From positions 1 through 11,811 of the forward strand of contig JAJKIL010000147.1 of NCBI GenBank assembly GCA_021154515.1: a stretch of 11,811 nt of DNA, read 5' to 3'. The DNA is from Niastella sp. Its GTDB lineage: Bacteria > Bacteroidota > Bacteroidia > Chitinophagales > Chitinophagaceae. This document shows positions 8,501-11,811 of this stretch, piece after piece. The notes beneath the pieces were generated by a model. That model did no database searches, was not told where the DNA came from, and saw nothing but the letters and a program-made list of their open reading frames with translations. Both the position numbers and the translations under genes were made by a program. The stretch's first letter is position 1. Each line of letters starts with the position of its first letter.

Positions 8501-9142
8501 GCGGTTGGGTCCTGCGGTTGGCTTTTCCTGCCCTGTAAAAACGGAGGCAACATAGTCGTTCGAAGCTTCGTTAACGGTCAGGTACATGTCAAGATCGCCG
8601 TCATTGTCGTAATCAAAAAAGCTGGCCATGGTCGATTGAACATGGCAGTCCAGGCCGTATTCGGCGGCCATGTCCCTGAATTGAGGAATGCCTTCTTTAT
8701 CCCTGCCGAGATTAATGTACAGGATATTTCTTCTCCTGAGCGGATCTTTATACAGGGTATTGCAAATATACATGTCCATCAATCCGTCGTTATTGATATC
8801 CACTATAGCCACGCCCCTTGCCCATCTTCCCATTCCTTCAACCCCGGCTTTTGCAGTAATATCTTCGAAACGGAAATCGCCCTTATTGAGGTATAATTTG
8901 CAGGGCGCCATTCCGCCCGTTAAAAAAATGTCGGGCAGTCCATCGTTATTAAAATCACCAATGCCAACACCCCCTCCGCTATAGATATTGACTACAGCCA
9001 GCGGGTTGATGGAGTCGTTCTCGACGATCGTATTGTTAAATGTAATGCCGGAATGTGAGGAGGCGATCTTTTCGAACAGGTGGTGTTCGCGGTTGCAGGA
9101 TAAGCTAAGAGCGATGAACAAAATGGTGCAAATCCTTTTCAT
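5576..9142 (-). CDS. Large VCBS/FG-GAP repeat lipoprotein with ASPIC/UnbV domain
   Basis: This predicted surface or periplasmic lipoprotein has 1188 residues. I chose the ATG at 9142 over an in-frame ATG at 9181 because it gives a clean lipoprotein signal, MKRICTILFIALSLSC, with lipidated Cys16; the longer start would lie in a hairpin stem. Seven Asp-rich calcium-loop repeats (first DFNNDGLPD at D63) precede an ASPIC/UnbV domain (about 518-605, including HFGLG at 564-568). Six further repeats follow (D663 to DFDGDGNLD at D1035), then a roughly 150-residue tail without such loops. The repeats resemble integrin-type propeller blades that bind Ca2+. One loop (DFRHTGRTD, D892) has lost ligand positions. 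The same repeat/ASPIC combination occurs in animal CRTAC1, and its biochemical role in bacteria is not established. Its place after SusC/SusD suggests a surface accessory to substrate capture. No hydrolase motif is visible. The family call is firm; the role is inferred. Confidence 0.93.
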   Translation of the reverse strand: MKRICTILFIALSLSCNREHHLFEKIASSHSGITFNNTIVENDSINPLAVVNIYSGGGVGIGDFNNDGLPDIFLTGGMAPCKLYLNKGDFRFEDITAKAGVEGMGRWARGVAIVDINNDGLMDMYICNTLYKDPLRRRNILYINLGRDKEGIPQFRDMAAEYGLDCHVQSTMASFFDYDNDGDLDMYLTVNEASNDYVASVFTGQEKPTAGPNRGRLYKNEPDPHTGHPVFHDVSDAAGILFEGYVHAASICDLNNDGWKDIYVSDDFISNNILYINNHDGTFTNRAKEYFKHTSYNSMGQDVVDINNDGLPDVVELDMSAEDNYRKKMMAPANNPNICQNFDNYGYQYQYVRNTLQLNQGPAVGQHDSTGMPVFSEIGFMSGMSQTDWSWAPLVADFDNDSYRDLVITNGFPRDWSDHDFIAYRKQSGGTISNRQLLDMIPQVKLHNYAFKNNGACQFDDVSKSWGLNVPTFSNGAAYADLDNDGAMDMVINNIDDEALLYRNTSRDNDTISTHYLNIHFKGGKQNINGIGATAAIFYDHGKQQAYDNNPYRGYLSSVQNRAHFGLGKISQLDSLVVRWNNGKKQTLKSVPVDRSIVVNIEDATATDPGQQPLIDQQSLFTEVSAVAGITYVHQDNPYIDFNIQTLLPHKLSEYNPALAAADINGDGLDDLIVGGNSVKPAQLFLQRQNGKFSQQELLPGLNAPTSQAKDEGLLLFDANGDGRPDLYIARGGYSLAPDSIHYQDKLYLNDGKGKFQEAASALPVNYTSKLCVRAFDFNNDGKLDLFVSGRVAPAQYPKPVSSFIFRNDSEKGQVKFTDVTAGVAPALKNIGMIGDALFTDFDDDGQTDLIVVGEWMPVTFLKNVGGKFTNVTAASGVAGKTGWWNSIVAGDFRHTGRTDYIIGNVGSNTFYQGNDSFPVCITAKDFEKNGPYIAIPSLYLPDAQGQKKEFPAFGRDDIASQFPGIKKRYPTYKPFALATMDDILTPEQRNGALRLQANMLQSCYLRNDGAGKFTLIPLPREAQVSVINGMVADDFDGDGNLDVLLNGNDYGTEVGTGRYDALNGLLLKGDGKGNFFPRSISESGIYIPHNGKALVKLISASGHYLVAASQHQDVLKLYQLKRTVKNVPVNPDDVSAIVREKNNRTRKEEFYYGNSFLSQSSRFILVDSNVQSVTIRNASGRSRVLNF

Positions 9143-9169
9143 AATAAACTCATTTAAATAATGCCTCCT
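9139..9169 (-). promoter_or_regulatory. Strong Shine-Dalgarno and overlapping four-codon mini-ORF before the VCBS lipoprotein gene
   Basis: The minus strand carries a perfect AGGAGG (9169-9164), 21 nt from the lipoprotein ATG and so too far to serve it directly. Ten nt after it an ATG (9153) opens the tiny frame ATG AGT TTA TTA TGA, whose stop overlaps the lipoprotein start as ATGA. This geometry permits translational coupling. It may be chance, since most Bacteroidota genes use no Shine-Dalgarno sequence. The AGGAGG also falls inside the rejected N-terminal extension from 9181. Confidence 0.3.
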
Positions 9170-9172
9170 GAT

Positions 9173-9209
9173 AAGAAACAAAGGCCCACTGTAAAAACAG
9201 CGAGCCTTT
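9173..9209 (-). terminator. Hairpin terminator or attenuator after the SusD gene
   Basis: On the minus strand a 13-bp stem with two G-T wobbles (9209-9197 paired with 9192-9180) closes a TTTT loop, 19 nt after the SusD stop. The tail reads GTTTCTT, a T-rich but interrupted run. The stem is strong and the tail only moderate, so partial termination is likely. It could let SusC/SusD be made in excess over the lipoprotein and sensor downstream. Confidence 0.65.
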
Positions 9210-9228
9210 CAAACGAATGCTTGTATGA

Positions 9229-11148
9229 TCAATAAAACGGATTTTGAATCAATTTCAGGTTTTTATTCATTTCGTCATAAGCGATGGGCAGGAAATAAGA
9301 TTTGGGACTCCATGCTCTGCCGCCGGAGTAATCCAAATTGGCATAATTGCCGGCTCCGCTCACATTGGCAACGGGCGTGTAAACGGGTGTGCCGGAACCA
9401 TAGGCTGTAGAACCGGTGTAAGGATAAAAGATATGAATGCTCCACACATTGCTGAAACCGGCTTTTTGTCCATATACAGCCGGGTCGCAGATCATCCAGC
9501 GACGCATATCAAAATAGCGTAATTCTTCAAACGCCAGTTCAATCTTTCGCTCATGTTGCAGGGTTGCCTTCGTAGCAGTTCCGATAGCGGGCATACCCGC
9601 TCTTTTCCTTATCATATTGATATAGGTAGTGGCAGTGGCTGCGTCGCCCAGGCCCAGACTGGCCTCGGCATAATTAAGCAACACTTCGGTATAACGCATA
9701 TAACGCCAGGGTGTAGACTGCAACACTTTCAATGGGTCCAGATTCGGATCGCTCCATTTTCTTAAATAATAGCCGGTGGGCGACCAGTTCCAGATATTGG
9801 CACCGGTAGGAGGATTATGGGTATCGAAGCCGCCGGCTTCATACTTAATATCATCGGTAGTGGGATGAGTAGCCGAGGTGTCCTGATACCCGGTTTGCAG
9901 TTTACCAGTTGCTTCATGGGGTAAAATGTCAGTTGTTCTTTGGCGCCAGTTAGCGCCATCGTACAATACCGTGGCATAAAAACGGGGATCGCGGTTTTGA
10001 TAGGGTTTGGCAGCATGAACCGGGTTGCTCCAGCTAAAGGTAGTGCCATCATTCATCTCATACTCATCTACGAATTGTTGGGTGGGCGCATCAACTCCCC
10101 AACCCCAAAAGCCATTGGGATTATGGAACAATCCGGGGCCATACGTTTTCCCATAATCGTTCCAGTTGGCAACCGTATTGGTGGAAACATATTTTACAAA
10201 AATATCTTCCGGCGTACTCATTTGAATAAAGAGATTGCCATAATTGGTGGCTGCCTCCGTTTGTGATGCGGGGTTAGGCTGGTACAGGGAATACACGCCC
10301 AGGTTTATTACCGCCAATGCCGCGTCCTTTGCCTTTTGCCAACGGGCCTGCCTGTCGCTGGGCGAAAAGCTGGTATACCTTACCAGTTCAGGGTGTGCAT
10401 AGCCGGCAAACGGATCGGGCACCGTACCGTTGCCACCATTGTATAGATCACTGGCTGCAAATAACAGGGCCCTTGATTTTAAGCCAAGTGCCGCGCCTTT
10501 GGTAGCCCTGCCTACCTGTGTTTGTGTTACAGGAAGATACTGGGCAGCGCTGTCGCATTGGTCTGAAATAAACTGAATACATTCGGCATACGAGTTCCTG
10601 GGAACGCTGAAACTATCCGTTAATGCGTAGGCCGTTGTAATAATGGGCACCCCACCATACAAAGACACCAGGTTGTGGTACAAATAAGCCCTCACGAAAA
10701 ACACTTCTCCCATCAGCTCATGCTTGGTAGCCGTATCAATGGGCGCTGTATTTATTTTAGAGAAGAACATATTGGTAGCCCTGACGAAAGAATACTCATT
10801 GCTCCAGGCAAGATGTTGTAATTCGGGGCAATTATTATTGTTGAACGGCCCTAAATTGCTGGGGGTTAACTGGCTTAACATGGCCTGTTGTTGTCCGGCC
10901 CAGGTACAGGCCTGCGTAAGCGCTTCATCAGTAAGCGAAGCCAGCATTGTCCAGTCGAAACCATGCGGCAGCCCCTGGTACATATTATTAACATAGGCCA
11001 TTAACAATCCGGGATCTGTGGATTTGAAAACAGCATCATCAGAAACTGCACTCACCGGCGTTTGGTCCAGTACTTTTTTATTGCATGATATGTGCGGGCC
11101 TGCTACAATGGCCGCTATCAAAATAATGCAAACAATATTTTTTTTCAT
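9229..11148 (-). CDS. SusD/RagB-family nutrient-binding outer-membrane lipoprotein
   Basis: This 639-residue SusD homologue would form the hinged lid over the SusC barrel and bind substrate at the cell surface. The signal peptide ends in the lipobox-like HISC, giving lipidated Cys22. The helical TPR-like N-terminal half includes the typical GEVFFVRAYLYHNLVSLYGG. The C-terminal RagB/SusD half carries RDPRFYATVLYDG (from R386), RYTEVLLNYAEA (from R485) and HERKIELAFEELRYFDMRRW (532-551). It ends in QNPFY, like the QNPGY end of many family members. It is somewhat longer than the roughly 500-600 residues common in the family. The gene starts 41 nt after the SusC stop, with no hairpin between, which indicates a SusC-SusD operon. 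An A-rich stretch precedes the ATG and there is no Shine-Dalgarno sequence. The ligand cannot be read from the sequence. Confidence 0.96.
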   Translation of the reverse strand: MKKNIVCIILIAAIVAGPHISCNKKVLDQTPVSAVSDDAVFKSTDPGLLMAYVNNMYQGLPHGFDWTMLASLTDEALTQACTWAGQQQAMLSQLTPSNLGPFNNNNCPELQHLAWSNEYSFVRATNMFFSKINTAPIDTATKHELMGEVFFVRAYLYHNLVSLYGGVPIITTAYALTDSFSVPRNSYAECIQFISDQCDSAAQYLPVTQTQVGRATKGAALGLKSRALLFAASDLYNGGNGTVPDPFAGYAHPELVRYTSFSPSDRQARWQKAKDAALAVINLGVYSLYQPNPASQTEAATNYGNLFIQMSTPEDIFVKYVSTNTVANWNDYGKTYGPGLFHNPNGFWGWGVDAPTQQFVDEYEMNDGTTFSWSNPVHAAKPYQNRDPRFYATVLYDGANWRQRTTDILPHEATGKLQTGYQDTSATHPTTDDIKYEAGGFDTHNPPTGANIWNWSPTGYYLRKWSDPNLDPLKVLQSTPWRYMRYTEVLLNYAEASLGLGDAATATTYINMIRKRAGMPAIGTATKATLQHERKIELAFEELRYFDMRRWMICDPAVYGQKAGFSNVWSIHIFYPYTGSTAYGSGTPVYTPVANVSGAGNYANLDYSGGRAWSPKSYFLPIAYDEMNKNLKLIQNPFY

Positions 11149-11189
11149 GTGTATTTTTTAATCTGTTCAGCAATCAATAACTACGGATA

Positions 11190-11811
11190 TTAAAACGTCA
11201 GGGTCATTCCCATAGACATCACACGTGATAATGGATAATTACCACCTGAAATACTCGGTATTGCACTTTTCAGATCAGTTGGTTTGGCATTGGCGCCCGC
11301 CTCAGGATCAAAGTCTTTCAACCCGGGACACCAGGTAAGCAAATTTTGTCCGCTCAAATAAACCCGCAGATTTTTAATACTTGCTTTCTCAAGCAATTTT
11401 GAATCGAGTGTATAGCCGAACTGTAATGTTTTTAAGCGAACATAATCTGTTTTATGAAGGAAGAAGGTGTTGCTGGTATTATCCCAATAATAGTTACCGC
11501 GATTGGGTGTTCTTGGAATGTCGCCAGTAGGATTGTTAGGAGACCAGCGGCCGTCCAACAAACTTTTACGGAAATTGGTGAATGTTCCGCCATCTGAATT
11601 AACATAGGTAACAGCTCCTGTTGCACCCTGCAATAAGATCGACAGATCGAAATTTTTATAACCCAGATTGATATAGGTGCCAAAAGTAAATGTAGGGATG
11701 CTGCTTTTGTAGATCCTTTTTTGCTGGCGGGAATCCATGGTATCGTTTTTCGCAACATCCACATACATGATATCACCCGGTGCTGGTTTTGTACTAAGTC
11801 CCCAGGAGGTA
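11190..11811 (-). CDS. SusC/RagA-type TonB-linked outer-membrane transporter, C-terminal part (5' end beyond window)
   Basis: These are the last 207 codons of a SusC-type barrel; the frame stays open to the right edge, and the gene begins outside the window. The ATG at 11768 is an internal methionine: the upstream codons read GLSTKPAPGDIMYVDVAKND, matching the conserved PGD-x-x-YxDxNxDG region of SusC proteins. Other marks are the late barrel strands, the YVRLKTLQFGYTL and LRVYLSGQNLLTW motifs, and the C-terminal phenylalanine (MTLTF) typical of outer-membrane barrel proteins recognised by the BAM machinery. It is the importer partner of the SusD encoded 41 nt downstream. It is a separate gene from the SusC at the left edge; the two fragments cover opposite ends, so their similarity cannot be compared here. 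Confidence 0.95.
   Translation of the reverse strand, partial: TSWGLSTKPAPGDIMYVDVAKNDTMDSRQQKRIYKSSIPTFTFGTYINLGYKNFDLSILLQGATGAVTYVNSDGGTFTNFRKSLLDGRWSPNNPTGDIPRTPNRGNYYWDNTSNTFFLHKTDYVRLKTLQFGYTLDSKLLEKASIKNLRVYLSGQNLLTWCPGLKDFDPEAGANAKPTDLKSAIPSISGGNYPLSRVMSMGMTLTF

Noticed and set aside
8099..8896. 265-codon open frame on the plus strand, opposite the VCBS lipoprotein gene
   Set aside because: It lies wholly antisense to a strongly supported repeat protein. Its Val/Ile-rich translation is what antisense Asp/Asn-rich repeat codons give, and it shows no domain.
5576..9142. Asp-rich repeats considered as a DNA-level tandem array or CRISPR-like repeat
   Set aside because: The periodicity is at the protein level (calcium loops). 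Spacing is irregular, the DNA copies diverge, and there is no repeat-spacer structure.
9143..9181. Upstream in-frame start giving a 13-residue extension of the VCBS lipoprotein
   Set aside because: It would put charged residues before the lipoprotein signal and initiate within the hairpin stem. The internal Met at 9142 gives a textbook lipobox.
11190..11768. A stand-alone 192-residue protein starting at 11768
   Set aside because: The frame stays open upstream to the window edge with conserved SusC residues (PAPGD), so it is the 3' end of a longer gene.
11432..11776. 114-codon minus-strand open frame overlapping the SusC 3' end
   Set aside because: It is out of frame with the conserved SusC C-terminus and has no recognisable features.

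Overview
The window looks like part of a polysaccharide-utilisation-type locus from a Bacteroidota genome, probably family Chitinophagaceae. The phylum call rests on three hallmarks: SusC/SusD pairs, a hybrid two-component system (HTCS), and start regions that are A/T-rich and mostly lack Shine-Dalgarno sequences. The family is a guess from gene style. All five genes lie on the minus strand, so transcription runs from high to low coordinates and the locus is described in that order.

Layout: (1) 11811-11190, C-terminal end of a SusC/RagA TonB-dependent outer-membrane transporter, cut by the window edge. (2) 11148-9229, complete SusD/RagB surface lipoprotein, 41 nt downstream. (3) A 13-bp hairpin at 9180-9209 with a short T-rich tail, probably an intrinsic terminator or attenuator. 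(4) 9142-5576, a 1188-residue lipoprotein with two blocks of FG-GAP/VCBS calcium-loop repeats separated by an ASPIC/UnbV domain. (5) 5516-1497, an HTCS with 14 recognisable Reg_prop propeller repeats, a Y_Y_Y domain, one membrane helix, histidine kinase, receiver and AraC-type DNA-binding domain, all with intact key residues. (6) A convincing intrinsic terminator directly after it (1466-1491). (7) A 273-nt A/T-rich non-coding stretch with a perfect 13-nt palindrome and three tandem heptamers. (8) 1223-1, the N-terminal 407 codons of a second SusC-type transporter, running off the left edge.

Working model: the first SusC/SusD pair and the VCBS/ASPIC lipoprotein capture and import a glycan or other oligomer at the cell surface. 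The HTCS senses a breakdown product in the periplasm and activates one or both SusC-led units. No glycoside hydrolase, lyase, sulfatase or peptidase is visible here, so the substrate cannot be named. The least understood component is the large VCBS/ASPIC lipoprotein. I see no mobile element, CRISPR array, tRNA or rRNA, and no frameshift in any of the five genes.
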